Notes under the pieces: generated by a model
Seen by the model: only the letters and a program-made list of their open reading frames with translations
What the model was told of the DNA's origin: nothing
The model's database searches: none
Shown: positions 1 to 7,778 of the stretch, piece after piece
How the letters are laid out: each line of letters starts with the position of its first letter
Position numbering within the stretch: the first letter of the stretch is position 1
Made by a program: the position numbers and the translations under genes
Source: SIG440 sp045586925
GTDB taxonomy: Bacteria; Bacillota; Clostridia; Monoglobales; Monoglobaceae
Length of the DNA stretch: 64,000 nucleotides
Reading direction: 5' to 3'
NCBI GenBank assembly: GCA_045586925.1
Contig: JAZNBG010000034.1
Span: forward strand, 1 to 64,000

Positions 1-482
1 AGTTCTGCAAGAGTATTGTTCCTGAATTTATGTACCCCACACTTCACTTTGAATGTGGTGACCCCTATTTTGCAGAGGGTTATATCAACTATGCAGACAC
101 TAAACTGACAACAGGTGTTGCATCTGCAAGACTTTCAAACAGGTTCTGCGACAAGGATGTAGAGGCTATGCCTATATCGCTTGTTGAAAACAAGGTTGGC
201 GAAGGCTATGCCGTTCTCATGACAAGCCTTGAGTACCCCTACGGTGCATCGGTTCCTATGTACACCAACTTGGTGCGAGAAATCCTGGTTGCCAGCCACA
301 GAACAGCAGATATCAAGGTTTATGGTAACGATTCATTAAGATTCAGCGTATACGACGGTGGCAAGGTTTACCTTCTTAACACGGACTTTGACCACAAGAT
401 TGATGTAACAATCGATTATGGTACACACAAGAAGGAAATTACCCTTGAACCCTGCGAATTTAAACCTGTAGAAAACGACTAA
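1..482 (+). CDS. C-terminal fragment of a possible carbohydrate-active enzyme (5' truncated)
   Basis: The reading frame is open from base 3, so the gene begins before the window; about 160 C-terminal residues are present. The segment around YAVLMTSLEYPYG, followed by NLVREILVASH, resembles the Rossmann/GATase-like region seen near the end of some glycoside hydrolases. The last 50 residues (KVYLLNTDFDHKIDVTIDYG) look like a small beta-sandwich that often closes such enzymes. I cannot name the family: no catalytic residues can be assigned from this piece. A strong terminator follows directly, so this is the end of its transcript. Confidence 0.4.
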   Translation, partial: FCKSIVPEFMYPTLHFECGDPYFAEGYINYADTKLTTGVASARLSNRFCDKDVEAMPISLVENKVGEGYAVLMTSLEYPYGASVPMYTNLVREILVASHRTADIKVYGNDSLRFSVYDGGKVYLLNTDFDHKIDVTIDYGTHKKEITLEPCEFKPVEND

Positions 483-493
483 AACACAATACG

Positions 494-528
494 AAAACCT
501 CACCGTGTTTTTTATGCGGTGAGGTTTT
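494..528 (+). terminator. Intrinsic terminator
   Basis: A perfect 12-bp stem, aaaacctcaccg (494-505) with cggtgaggtttt (517-528), closes an 11-base T-rich loop, 13 bases after the stop codon of the first gene. The run of T at the 3' arm is short but the stem is strong. Confidence 0.85.
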
Positions 529-623
529 GCATAATAAAATATTAATGAAAGTACATTTTTTTGCAACAGGTCGAAAAAATGTTGATGCGGCATTTGACAG
601 AATAAGAAAGAGTTTTAAGTAAA

Positions 624-1529
624 ATGGATATATTAAAGAATTGTAACTTATGCCCAAGAAATTGCGGTATTGACCGCACAGAAACGGTTGGCTTTTGCGG
701 AGCAGGCGATAAAATAAAGACGGCAAGAGCAGCCCTGCATTTCTGGGAAGAGCCTTGTATCAGCGGAACACAGGGCTCGGGCACGGTGTTTTTCAGCGGC
801 TGCAATCTGGCCTGCCAATACTGTCAGAATTATGACATAAGTATAGGCGGATTCGGTAAGGAAATAACTGTTGAGCGTCTTGGTGAAATTTTTCTTGAGC
901 TTCAGGACAAAGGAGCACACAATATCAATCTTGTGACACCAACGCCATACATTCCGCAGATTAAGATGGCAATCGACCTTGTGCGTGATAAAATACATAT
1001 TCCGTTTGTTGCCAATGCGGGCGGCTATGAAAAGCCCGAAACAATAAGGGCATTAAAGGGATATATTGATATTTTTCTTACGGATGTAAAATATAAATCG
1101 TCGGAGATTTCAAAGAATTACAGCAAAGCGCCTGACTATTTTAAGTTTGCTATTTCATCTTTTGAAGAAATGCTTAAAATCTGCGGCACACCGAAGTTTG
1201 ATTCAGAGGGCATTATGCAGTCGGGAGTGATAGTACGGCATCTTGTGTTGCCGGGCTGTCGCAGAGATTCAATTGAAATTCTGAATAGCCTGGCTGAAAA
1301 GTTTGGTACAGAAAGCTTTATTCTAAGCTTAATGAGCCAGTATACCCCCAACGGTCATTTGCAAGACTATCCCGAGATAAACCGCCGCACTACTGCATTT
1401 GAGTATAACTCGGTTATTGATGAGGCACTCAGGCTTGGTTTTGATAACGCCTATATGCAGGAAAAATCAAGTGCCAAGGCGGAATATACACCGCCCTTTG
1501 ATTTAACGGGTATAACAGTTCTTAATTAA
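624..1529 (+). CDS. PflX-like radical SAM protein (COG1313 type)
   Basis: A 301-residue radical SAM protein. The cluster-binding motif is C60-x3-C64-x2-C67 (CNLACQYC), as in pyruvate formate-lyase activating enzyme relatives. An N-terminal set of cysteines (C7, C10, C14, C25) matches the extra metal-binding segment of the PflX/COG1313 family. The family binds a 4Fe-4S cluster and cleaves S-adenosylmethionine; its physiological substrate is not established. The Gfo/Idh/MocA gene follows 25 bases downstream in the same direction, so the two may be cotranscribed. No glycyl radical enzyme partner is adjacent. Confidence 0.8.
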   Translation: MDILKNCNLCPRNCGIDRTETVGFCGAGDKIKTARAALHFWEEPCISGTQGSGTVFFSGCNLACQYCQNYDISIGGFGKEITVERLGEIFLELQDKGAHNINLVTPTPYIPQIKMAIDLVRDKIHIPFVANAGGYEKPETIRALKGYIDIFLTDVKYKSSEISKNYSKAPDYFKFAISSFEEMLKICGTPKFDSEGIMQSGVIVRHLVLPGCRRDSIEILNSLAEKFGTESFILSLMSQYTPNGHLQDYPEINRRTTAFEYNSVIDEALRLGFDNAYMQEKSSAKAEYTPPFDLTGITVLN

Positions 1530-1554
1530 CGATTTGTATGGGAGGATGAAAAAT

Positions 1555-2571
1555 ATGTCAAAAGTTAAATGGGGAGTTATAGGTTGCGGTGGCATTGCAG
1601 ACCGCAGAACCTTGCCCGGAATGATGGATGCAGAAAATGCAGAGCTTATTGCTGTTATGGATGCTAACCCTGAAGCCGCAGAGAGAGTATGCAAAAAATA
1701 CGGCGCAAAATATGCATTCAGCACAGTTGAAGATTTGCTTGCCGTAGAAGAAATTCAGACAGTATATATCGCCTCGCCCGTATTTTGTCACAAGGAACAA
1801 TGTGAAAAAGCAGCAAAGGCAAAAAAGCATATTCTGCTTGAAAAGCCTATGGGTCTGACCGTGGCAGAATCCGAGGAAATTGCCACTTGCTGTGAAAAAG
1901 AAGGTGTTAAGCTGGGTGTTGCGTTTATGATGCGTTTTCACAGCTACCACCAAAAAATGAAGGAGATTATCAGCCGGGGAACCATTGGCGAAATTGTTTC
2001 AGCCCGTGCACAGTTTACCTGCTGGTATCCCGAAATGGAAGATTGCTGGCGTCAGAACAAAGCCTTATCCGGCGGCGGCGCAATGCTTGATATGGGAATT
2101 CACGCCATTGACCTGATCCGCTTTATCACCGGTCTTGAAATTGCAGAAACGACAGGTTTTGCAGGAAATCAGATTTTTAAATACAGTGTTGATGATGCCG
2201 GCGTTGGTGTTTATAAAATGACAAACGGAGCATTATGCGTTGTTGAAGCTGCATTTAACATCCCTGATGATGTTTCTGTCAGCAAGCTTGAATTTTACGG
2301 AACAAAGGGCTGCATAATTGCAAAGGGCACACTTGCCCAGGAGGAAGGCGGCGATGTTGAAGTTCTTGCCATTAACGATGCGGGCGGATATGATGCACAG
2401 CAGAATCGCAGTACTGTTACACCAATCAAACTTGATGTAACCTTTGGCAATATGTACACCAAAGAAATCGAAGGTTTTGACAATGCAGTTCTTGGCAATG
2501 GTGAAATCCCCATTACTGCAGCGGATGCTATTAAATCGCAGAAAGCCATTGAGAATTTATATAACAAATAA
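1555..2571 (+). CDS. Gfo/Idh/MocA family NAD(P)-dependent oxidoreductase
   Basis: A 338-residue dehydrogenase of the glucose-fructose oxidoreductase/inositol dehydrogenase/MocA fold. The N-terminal Rossmann motif is GVIGCGGIADRR, the family EKPMG motif follows near residue 95, and the C-terminal domain starts around GGGAMLDMGIHAIDL, whose His is the usual substrate-site residue. I start at 1555 because GGAGG at 1541-1545 lies nine bases upstream; an in-frame start at 1534 has no ribosome-binding site. Substrate is probably a sugar or cyclitol; it cannot be specified from sequence. A bidirectional terminator closes the unit. Confidence 0.85.
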   Translation: MSKVKWGVIGCGGIADRRTLPGMMDAENAELIAVMDANPEAAERVCKKYGAKYAFSTVEDLLAVEEIQTVYIASPVFCHKEQCEKAAKAKKHILLEKPMGLTVAESEEIATCCEKEGVKLGVAFMMRFHSYHQKMKEIISRGTIGEIVSARAQFTCWYPEMEDCWRQNKALSGGGAMLDMGIHAIDLIRFITGLEIAETTGFAGNQIFKYSVDDAGVGVYKMTNGALCVVEAAFNIPDDVSVSKLEFYGTKGCIIAKGTLAQEEGGDVEVLAINDAGGYDAQQNRSTVTPIKLDVTFGNMYTKEIEGFDNAVLGNGEIPITAADAIKSQKAIENLYNK

Positions 2572-2580
2572 TAATCACAA

Positions 2581-2608
2581 AAGGATGTATCCCATGAGAT
2601 ACATCCTT
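2581..2608. terminator. Bidirectional intrinsic terminator
   Basis: Stem aaggatgtat (2581-2590) pairs with atacatcctt (2599-2608) around an 8-base loop. It sits between the convergent oxidoreductase and cca genes, with A-rich and T-rich flanks suited to both directions. Confidence 0.75.
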
Positions 2609-2627
2609 TATCTGTTGTTTCTGAAGA

Positions 2628-3860
2628 TTATTTAAGTGTAGTTGCTTTTTTAAAATATTCAAGTAATGCTAACCTTGTATTCTGATATTTATCTTCAATA
2701 ACCGCATCCAAAAGTGTGTTAAGTGCTTTGCCGATGTCGGCTCCTTTGAGGTTAAATTCGGATGCAAGGTCGTTTCCGTTTATGGCAAGGTCGCAAAGGT
2801 GGCAACAATCTCCGTCACGCAAAATTGCGGAAAGAAGTTTTTTTGATGCATCAACCCCGGAGGGATTATCAGGCTGCAAGGCGCATTTCAATTCAAAAAT
2901 ATCCTGCAGGGCATCTGCCCCGATTTCACGGATGATGTGACGGATTGAAATTCTGTCAGGCAGAATTTCACGGTGCAGATTATTGAGCAGGGTTAAAGTC
3001 ATATGCCGTGTTTTATTATCGTATTTAAGATGCGAAAAGAAGGTTTTTGCCAAAGGAATTACATCTGTATCAAACACTTTTGCTGCGCTGTAAAGAAATG
3101 CCGCAAGCCTTAAACTTAACTTGCAGGGCACACGACTGATAGGTCGAAAGACAGTGGTGTCAAGGTGTTGCAACGGGTAATTCCCGAAAAGTCTTTGAGA
3201 TATAACAGAAAAATATTTTTCTGTTATATGTGATGCACAGTCGGCACACAAAATTTTATTAAGCTCGGCAGTGATACGTTCTGCGGCAATATTTTTAAGC
3301 AGATGTCTGTATTTATATAAGGCATCGGCAGTTTGTGGCTCTATTTCAAAACTCAGAACTGCCGAAAAACGTATTGCACGCATTATGCGCAGGGCATCCT
3401 CCGAAAACCGCTGTTCGGGATTGCCTACGGTGCGGATAATTTTATTCTGAATATCCGTCTGCCCTTTGCAGGGATCAACAATACCCTTTTCAGGATGGTA
3501 TGCAATGGCATTAATGGTAAAATCGCGGCGGTTTAGATCTTCGGTAATGTCGGTTGAAAATGTAACATCTTCGGGATGACGGCTGTCAGTATAGCTTCCG
3601 TCAATGCGAAAAGTGGTAATTTCAAATGGGATTTTGTCAAAGATGACTGTTACGGTTCCATGCTTGATTCCTGTGGGAATTACAGTATATTGACAGAATA
3701 TCTGCTGTATCTTGTCGGGAGTTGCAGAGGTTGCAACATCCCAGTCGCTGGGTGATTTTCCCATAAGAATGTCACGGATGCAACCACCCACAAGGTAGGC
3801 ATCAAAGCCATATTCGTTGATTTGGGAAATGATTGAATGCACCGCCTGAGGGATAATCAC
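2628..3860 (-). CDS. cca: CCA tRNA nucleotidyltransferase (class II)
   Basis: A 410-residue enzyme that builds or repairs the CCA end of tRNAs. The nucleotidyltransferase head is clear: LVGGCIRDILMG, then the metal-binding D39-W-D41 (SDWDVATSA), then the RRDFTINAIAY motif that selects nucleotides. The rest is the helical neck/body/tail region. No HD phosphohydrolase motif is evident. The start codon overlaps the stop of the upstream histidine-kinase-like gene by four bases (ATGA), so the two are translationally coupled. A poly(A) polymerase assignment is less likely in a Clostridium-like organism, but sequence alone cannot exclude it. Confidence 0.9.
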   Translation of the reverse strand: MIIPQAVHSIISQINEYGFDAYLVGGCIRDILMGKSPSDWDVATSATPDKIQQIFCQYTVIPTGIKHGTVTVIFDKIPFEITTFRIDGSYTDSRHPEDVTFSTDITEDLNRRDFTINAIAYHPEKGIVDPCKGQTDIQNKIIRTVGNPEQRFSEDALRIMRAIRFSAVLSFEIEPQTADALYKYRHLLKNIAAERITAELNKILCADCASHITEKYFSVISQRLFGNYPLQHLDTTVFRPISRVPCKLSLRLAAFLYSAAKVFDTDVIPLAKTFFSHLKYDNKTRHMTLTLLNNLHREILPDRISIRHIIREIGADALQDIFELKCALQPDNPSGVDASKKLLSAILRDGDCCHLCDLAINGNDLASEFNLKGADIGKALNTLLDAVIEDKYQNTRLALLEYFKKATTLK

Positions 3861-4678
3861 AGCACATTTTCCTCCTTCGTTCTTGCTTTAATTTCACAGA
3901 TAAGGTCAGCAAAAATATCCTCAAAAAGTGAATACGTAGGGATATAATGCGAAAGTGATTTTACTTTGCGTCTGTGCTCCGGAGCTGTTTTAGGCAGAGA
4001 AATGTCATATCTGTTGCCGCTTTTCAGGGCTTTGTATGTCAGTGTTCCCTTAAGTTCCTGTGCCGAATAAAGTGCGGCTTTTAACGAAAGTGCCATAATT
4101 GAATCAATCGGGTCGTCAAAGGGTATGAGCTGATCGTCTTGGTCAAGGAGCGCAGTTTGCACTATTTTGGAGTTGATATTGTGACAGTTATCCCGCAGAT
4201 GAAATATAAGAGAATTTTGTGTTTCGGTTATATACAGTGTGAATTTTGCCCCTTTAAAATTATGATTTTCGGCACTGCGAAGGCAGATGTACAAAAGGTT
4301 AAGAAACATAAATTCAAATTTTGTTTTGTCAATTTGCATAGGTACAGGACGCAATAGCTTTGAATAGCAATCGGTCGAAATTTCTATATACCCTGCGACA
4401 GTTTTGGCAAATGTGCTGGTAAGCTCCGACAGAAGGTCAAAAGGGTCAAAGTCTTCAATTGGTCTAAGAGCATCCTGTGATTTAAAAATATATTCAAGGA
4501 GATTGCAGATTTTATTTATTTGAAAATTGCAGATATCTGCCGCGTGCAGTTTGCGAAAGATGGCGGGCGGCATATCGAAATAGCTTTTTATATCTTCTAA
4601 TGCTTGATGTGATACAGAAACCAGATTTTTAAATGTTGCAATCATTGTAAGATCGAAATATGTGTTGTTTTGTGCCAT
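3857..4678 (-). CDS. Degenerate histidine-kinase-like protein
   Basis: About 273 residues from the chosen start. A helical N-terminal part (SVSHQALEDIKSYFDMPPAIFRKL) takes the place of a dimerisation domain but lacks a clear phosphoacceptor H-box. The C-terminal half looks like a GHKL ATPase fold: DKTKFEFMFLNLLYICLRSAEN in two parts resembles an N-box, LIFHLRDNCHN an altered G1 box, and SGNRYDISLPK the closing strand. The glycines needed for an ATP lid are largely missing, so kinase activity is doubtful. I start at 4678 because CAGGGG lies nine bases upstream; a TTG at 4738 is open but has no good ribosome-binding site. It overlaps cca by four bases. Confidence 0.5.
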   Translation of the reverse strand: MAQNNTYFDLTMIATFKNLVSVSHQALEDIKSYFDMPPAIFRKLHAADICNFQINKICNLLEYIFKSQDALRPIEDFDPFDLLSELTSTFAKTVAGYIEISTDCYSKLLRPVPMQIDKTKFEFMFLNLLYICLRSAENHNFKGAKFTLYITETQNSLIFHLRDNCHNINSKIVQTALLDQDDQLIPFDDPIDSIMALSLKAALYSAQELKGTLTYKALKSGNRYDISLPKTAPEHRRKVKSLSHYIPTYSLFEDIFADLICEIKARTKEENVL

Positions 4679-4738
4679 ACCAAAAACCCCTGATGTTTTA
4701 TTTAAGAATAATATACCATAAAAAGGAGTTTTCTTCAA

Positions 4739-4870
4739 TATAATACAGGAAAAATAGTTATAAAAATAAAAAAATATGACTTGAAGTTTGAGGAAAGAGG
4801 AGTATGAGAGAGCAAATGCGAGAAAAAAAGACTTTGCTGATAGGTAAATTAATTTATTTCAAAAAAGGGG
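4739..4870. other. Divergent intergenic region
   Basis: AT-rich spacer between the histidine-kinase-like gene and the rplM promoter. I see no convincing gene; the short open frames here have no ribosome-binding site. Confidence 0.4.
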
Positions 4871-4899
4871 TTGACAAAATAAAAAATTGGTATTATAAT
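4871..4899 (+). promoter_or_regulatory. Sigma-A type promoter of rplM-rpsI
   Basis: Perfect -35 TTGACA (4871-4876) and -10 TATAAT (4894-4899) with a 17-base spacer. Transcription would start near 4906, giving a leader of about 115 bases before rplM. Confidence 0.92.
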
Positions 4900-4906
4900 G
4901 GGATAT

Positions 4907-5010
4907 GCTGCGTGAGAATTGTACGCAGACAAAGAATAATTCAGACAGACTGTGGGCAAATGCACACAGCGGTGAATGTGTTCATTTGCTCATAGTCTGA
5001 AGAAAATTTA
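4907..5010 (+). ncRNA. L13-type ribosomal protein leader
   Basis: The leader folds into a first hairpin, ctgcgt (4908-4913) with acgcag (4923-4928), and a longer one built from cagact (4946-4951)/agtctg (4994-4999) and gcaaatg (4956-4962)/catttgc (4983-4989), with a further acac/gtgt pairing inside. Position and architecture fit the Firmicutes L13 leader, through which excess L13 is thought to repress its own operon. The match to that family is by position and shape only; no alignment was run. Confidence 0.7.
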
Positions 5011-5023
5011 GGAGGAAATGAAA

Positions 5024-5461
5024 ATGTCAACTTATATGGCAAAAGCTAATGAGCTTGAAAAGAAGTGGTACATTATCGACGCTGCAGGCAAGCCCCTCGG
5101 TCGTGTTGCTGCAACAGCTGCTGCAATTCTCAGAGGTAAGCATCGTCCTGAGTTTACTCCCAATGTAAACTGCGGCGAATATGTTATCATCATCAACGCA
5201 AAGGACGTTGTTCTTACAGGTAAGAAACTTGATCAGAAGAAGTATTACAGACACACAGGTTATATCGGCCACCTCAAGGAAGAATCATACAAGGATATGA
5301 TGGCAAACAACCCCACAAAGGCTGTTGAGCTTGCAGTTGCAGGTATGGTTCCCCACACAACATTGGGCAGACAGGCGCTTAAGATGCTCAAGGTTTACGC
5401 TGATGCAAATCACAATCACGCTGCTCAGTCACCGGTTGAGTGGACAGGCGAGATTAAATAA
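5024..5461 (+). CDS. rplM: 50S ribosomal protein L13
   Basis: 145 residues, the usual bacterial length, with the family landmarks WYIIDAAGKPLGRVA near the N-terminus and the HTTLGRQALKMLKVY block near the C-terminus. It is an early-assembly large-subunit protein that binds 23S rRNA. I chose the ATG at 5024 because GGAGG (5011-5015) lies eight bases before it; the in-frame ATG at 5018 is only two bases from that site. rpsI follows 18 bases later, the classical rplM-rpsI pair. Confidence 0.97.
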   Translation: MSTYMAKANELEKKWYIIDAAGKPLGRVAATAAAILRGKHRPEFTPNVNCGEYVIIINAKDVVLTGKKLDQKKYYRHTGYIGHLKEESYKDMMANNPTKAVELAVAGMVPHTTLGRQALKMLKVYADANHNHAAQSPVEWTGEIK

Positions 5462-5479
5462 TAGAGGAGGTAGATATCA

Positions 5480-5878
5480 ATGGCAAATGCAGTTCAGTAT
5501 TACGGAACAGGTAGAAGAAAAGAATCTGTTGCCAGAGTTAGATTAGTGCCCGGCAACGGTACAATTACAATAAACAAAAGAGACATTGACGATTATTTTG
5601 GTCTCGAAACACTTAAGACCATCCTTCGTCAGCCCCTGGTTCTTACAGGTACAATCGGCAAGTTCGATGTTCTTGTAAATGTTAAGGGTGGTGGCTTTAC
5701 AGGTCAGGCAGGTGCTATCCGTCATGGTATTGCTCGTGCACTCCTTGAAGTTGATGCAGATGCATTCCGCGCAACTCTTAAAGCTGCAGGTTACCTTACT
5801 CGTGACCCCAGAATGAAGGAAAGAAAGAAATACGGACTCAAGGCTGCAAGAAGAGCGCCACAGTTCTCAAAGAGATAA
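5480..5878 (+). CDS. rpsI: 30S ribosomal protein S9
   Basis: 132 residues with the S9 signature GGGFTGQAGAIRHGIARALL and the conserved basic tail ending QFSKR, which reaches the P-site tRNA. It follows rplM with its own GAGGAGG ribosome-binding site. The last codons (from base 5866) form part of a 15-bp sequence that is repeated at 13423, so an integrative element has used the 3' end of this gene as its insertion site without changing the protein. Confidence 0.97.
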   Translation: MANAVQYYGTGRRKESVARVRLVPGNGTITINKRDIDDYFGLETLKTILRQPLVLTGTIGKFDVLVNVKGGGFTGQAGAIRHGIARALLEVDADAFRATLKAAGYLTRDPRMKERKKYGLKAARRAPQFSKR

Positions 5879-5880
5879 TT
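5866..5880 (+). repeat. attL core repeat
   Basis: ctcaaagagataatt, spanning the last four rpsI codons plus stop and two following bases, is identical to 13423-13437. Flanking bases differ (t and a here, a and t at the right), so the exact repeat is 15 bp. Confidence 0.88.
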
Positions 5881-5892
5881 ATTATCTATTAC

Positions 5893-5930
5893 AAATCCCA
5901 CAACTATCGCAGTTGTGGGATTTATTTTTT
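5893..5930 (+). terminator. Element-supplied rpsI terminator
   Basis: Stem aaatcccacaac (5893-5904) with gttgtgggattt (5912-5923) is followed by a T run. It closely resembles the terminator beyond the right repeat (13453-13485) but differs in loop and linker, so the element appears to carry its own version that restores termination of rpsI after insertion. Confidence 0.88.
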
Positions 5931-5945
5931 TCTGATTTTCCTGTT

Positions 5946-5966
5946 TTGGTGCAATTTTGGTGCAAC
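5946..5966 (+). repeat. Left integrase arm-type site (21-bp repeat, copy 1)
   Basis: Two tandem GGTGCAA units 11 bases apart, starting at 5948 and 5959. The whole 21-bp stretch recurs in the same orientation at 13288-13308 near the other end. Position just inside the element end and helical-turn spacing suggest binding by the N-terminal domain of the integrase. Confidence 0.65.
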
Positions 5967-5972
5967 TATTCA

Positions 5973-6006
5973 AAAAGCGGACTGAATGAACAGCCCGCTT
6001 TTTTAT
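5973..6006 (+). terminator. Intrinsic terminator at the left end of the element
   Basis: Stem aaaagcggactg (5973-5984) pairs with cag-c-ccgcttt (5991-6001), with one mismatch and a T run after it. The next 125 bases to the Toprim gene are AT-rich and hold no gene I can see. Confidence 0.6.
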
Positions 6007-6131
6007 GTTCTAAACCTTTTTTCTATTCTTGCCCTTTTATTTCTTACCATTCTTATTTGCTTAAACAAATTAGAGATTAGAGGAGTAGTCATTTATGGAC
6101 TACATTATAATATATGATTCTGTTTGTGTTC

Positions 6132-7214
6132 TTATTCTTTATAGGTGTTTAAGTCAATTTCTATTTTATCGGTTAATTTTAATGCTTCGTTCCAATCTTT
6201 AATTTTGTTATGTTGGTTTTGAAATGTCAAATCTCTTAATATAGGGCGAAGGTCAAAAGTCTTAAACATTAACTGCCTTTGTATTATCTCTGTTGATTTT
6301 ATGCCTGCTGTGTCATTATCAAGACAAATAAAAACATTTTTAATGCTTGGGTATTGGTTAAGTGTTTTATATATGTATGTTCTATTACTGCAACCATTTA
6401 AGGAAATGCTAATATAATTATCGGGTGTTTTGATTTTATTCAACCAAATCAATTGTTGAAAAGAAAACAAATCAATACAACTTTCAAAAATAAAGAGTGT
6501 GTCGGGGGTGCTTGTGTTCTTTGGGGTATATAAAAAGCCTGTGTTTCTCTCGGTGGTGGTGTTTTGTTTGAAGCCGTTATCGGTTAATGTTCCCTTTTGG
6601 GTGATTGCGATTATCTTGTCTTTGGTTTCTATATCTTCATAAGTGATGAAACACATATTATAGTTATTATTCATCATCAGCCATTTTTGACTTATCATAT
6701 TCTGAATAACAAACCTTTCAAATCCTCTTTGTGTTAAGTAGCCGTATAATCGCTTAAAGGCGGTGTTTCGTTTGTCTTGGTCTTTATGAGTTAATAGGTT
6801 TTCTTCCATTATATATTGTAGGTTTGGTTTTGGCTGTTCATCTTCCTTTGTTTTAACTTCTCCAAAAGTGGAATATAACTCCCTTTCAATCATCTGTTTT
6901 GAAACCTTATAATAAAAGTGCTTCAATAAATATAATGCTTGTCTGAATGAAAAATTAAGAAAGTACTCTAAAAAGTAAATTGGTGGGTAGTTATCGCCTG
7001 TGTAGTGGTCATATCCCATTTCTTCATATATGGTTATTTTCTTATTTTTAGAAAAACGATAATGACCATGTTCAAAGGTTAAATTATCTTTACCTAACCA
7101 AAAGAGAAACAGTATAAAGTTTGCTTTTGAGATTTTTTCAATTTCTGCCTTGGTTGTGTATTTAAGAGTAAATCTGTTTTCAAGTGTCCTTTTTAATAGT
7201 TTTTGGTCTATCAT
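6132..7214 (-). CDS. Toprim-domain protein of mobile elements (DUF3991/Toprim_2 type)
   Basis: 360 residues. The C-terminal Toprim fold is seen as LFIFESCIDLFSF (catalytic-type Glu 244), the SLNGCSN turn, and FICLDNDTAG (Asp 299 and Asp 301), followed by KDWNEAL as in primase-like proteins. The N-terminal half lacks the CHC2 zinc finger of true DnaG and resembles the DUF3991-type region found in plasmid and conjugative-element proteins. The likely role is in element replication, perhaps priming, but activity is inferred from the fold. It faces leftward and is the last gene of the minus-strand side. Confidence 0.75.
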   Translation of the reverse strand: MIDQKLLKRTLENRFTLKYTTKAEIEKISKANFILFLFWLGKDNLTFEHGHYRFSKNKKITIYEEMGYDHYTGDNYPPIYFLEYFLNFSFRQALYLLKHFYYKVSKQMIERELYSTFGEVKTKEDEQPKPNLQYIMEENLLTHKDQDKRNTAFKRLYGYLTQRGFERFVIQNMISQKWLMMNNNYNMCFITYEDIETKDKIIAITQKGTLTDNGFKQNTTTERNTGFLYTPKNTSTPDTLFIFESCIDLFSFQQLIWLNKIKTPDNYISISLNGCSNRTYIYKTLNQYPSIKNVFICLDNDTAGIKSTEIIQRQLMFKTFDLRPILRDLTFQNQHNKIKDWNEALKLTDKIEIDLNTYKE

Positions 7215-7364
7215 TTGTGTAGTCCTCCTGTGTTTTATTTTTTATTGGTCTGATTAGTGAATGAAATGAACGCCAACAGGCTTGACCTGTTGAGGTTAAT
7301 TCATCAACCTTTTTTAAAGTATGCTTTTTTTGTAGTGGTTTATAATTTGAAAGTGTCGGAGGAC

Positions 7365-7397
7365 AAAAAAAGACCACACAAGCCATTTTGTGAGGTC
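7365..7397 (-). terminator. Intrinsic terminator after the ribbon-helix-helix gene
   Basis: On the minus strand gacctcacaa (7397-7388) pairs with ttgtgtggtc (7381-7372) with one mismatch, followed by seven T. It would end transcription from the 7632 start, leaving the Toprim gene to read-through or a separate promoter. Confidence 0.7.
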
Positions 7398-7449
7398 AAA
7401 TAATTAAATATATAATTTTTTCATTTGAAATTATTAAAATAACAATTAT

Positions 7450-7632
7450 TTAGTTGATTTCTACATCATCAACAGAGTTTTCAAGTATTATATTTATCAG
7501 TTCATTTCTTGATCGGTTGCTTTTCTGCGATAAATCGTCAATTTTCTGTAATGTTCCCTCTTTGATACGGACAGATATTACCTTGTAACCATCATCACCC
7601 TTTTTATTTATCTTTATAACTGTTTTAGCCAT
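7450..7632 (-). CDS. Ribbon-helix-helix (CopG/Arc-type) DNA-binding protein
   Basis: 60 residues. After a basic N-terminus, the strand KVISVRIKEGTLQKIDDLSQ and the helices SNRSRNELINIILENSV give the ribbon-helix-helix pattern of small repressors. AAGGAG lies eight bases upstream of the chosen ATG at 7632. Directly upstream are two ATATTATAAa repeats 11 bases apart and the promoter of the divergent stalk-domain gene, so autoregulation and control of that gene are likely. It may instead govern copy number or excision. Confidence 0.7.
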   Translation of the reverse strand: MAKTVIKINKKGDDGYKVISVRIKEGTLQKIDDLSQKSNRSRNELINIILENSVDDVEIN

Positions 7633-7680
7633 TATATTCACTCCTTAATATAATTATATTATCTTTATATTTAAAAAGAT

Positions 7681-7701
7681 ATATTATAAACATATTATAA
7701 A
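7681..7701. promoter_or_regulatory. Candidate operator for the ribbon-helix-helix protein
   Basis: Direct repeats atattataaa at 7681-7690 and 7692-7701, 11 bases apart (one helical turn), between the regulator start and the divergent promoter at 7717. Ribbon-helix-helix dimers often bind such tandem subsites, but the region is very AT-rich and chance is possible. Confidence 0.4.
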
Positions 7702-7716
7702 TATATTCATTTTATA

Positions 7717-7745
7717 TTGACTAAAATGCAGTTATGTGATACAAT
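7717..7745 (+). promoter_or_regulatory. Promoter of the stalk-domain gene
   Basis: -35 TTGACT (7717-7722) and -10 TACAAT (7740-7745), 17-base spacer, with TG one base before the -10 (extended -10). Confidence 0.75.
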
Positions 7746-7778
7746 AAAAGAAAAAATCATGAAAAGAGGTCATAAATT

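Noticed and set aside
4804..4995. 63-residue open frame in the rplM leader
   Set aside because: It runs through the promoter and L13 leader structure and lacks a ribosome-binding site; the RNA structure explains the sequence.
7180..7386. 68-residue open frame on the minus strand upstream of the Toprim gene
   Set aside because: It has no ribosome-binding site, overlaps the Toprim gene start and runs through the terminator hairpin at 7365-7397; the composition looks non-coding.
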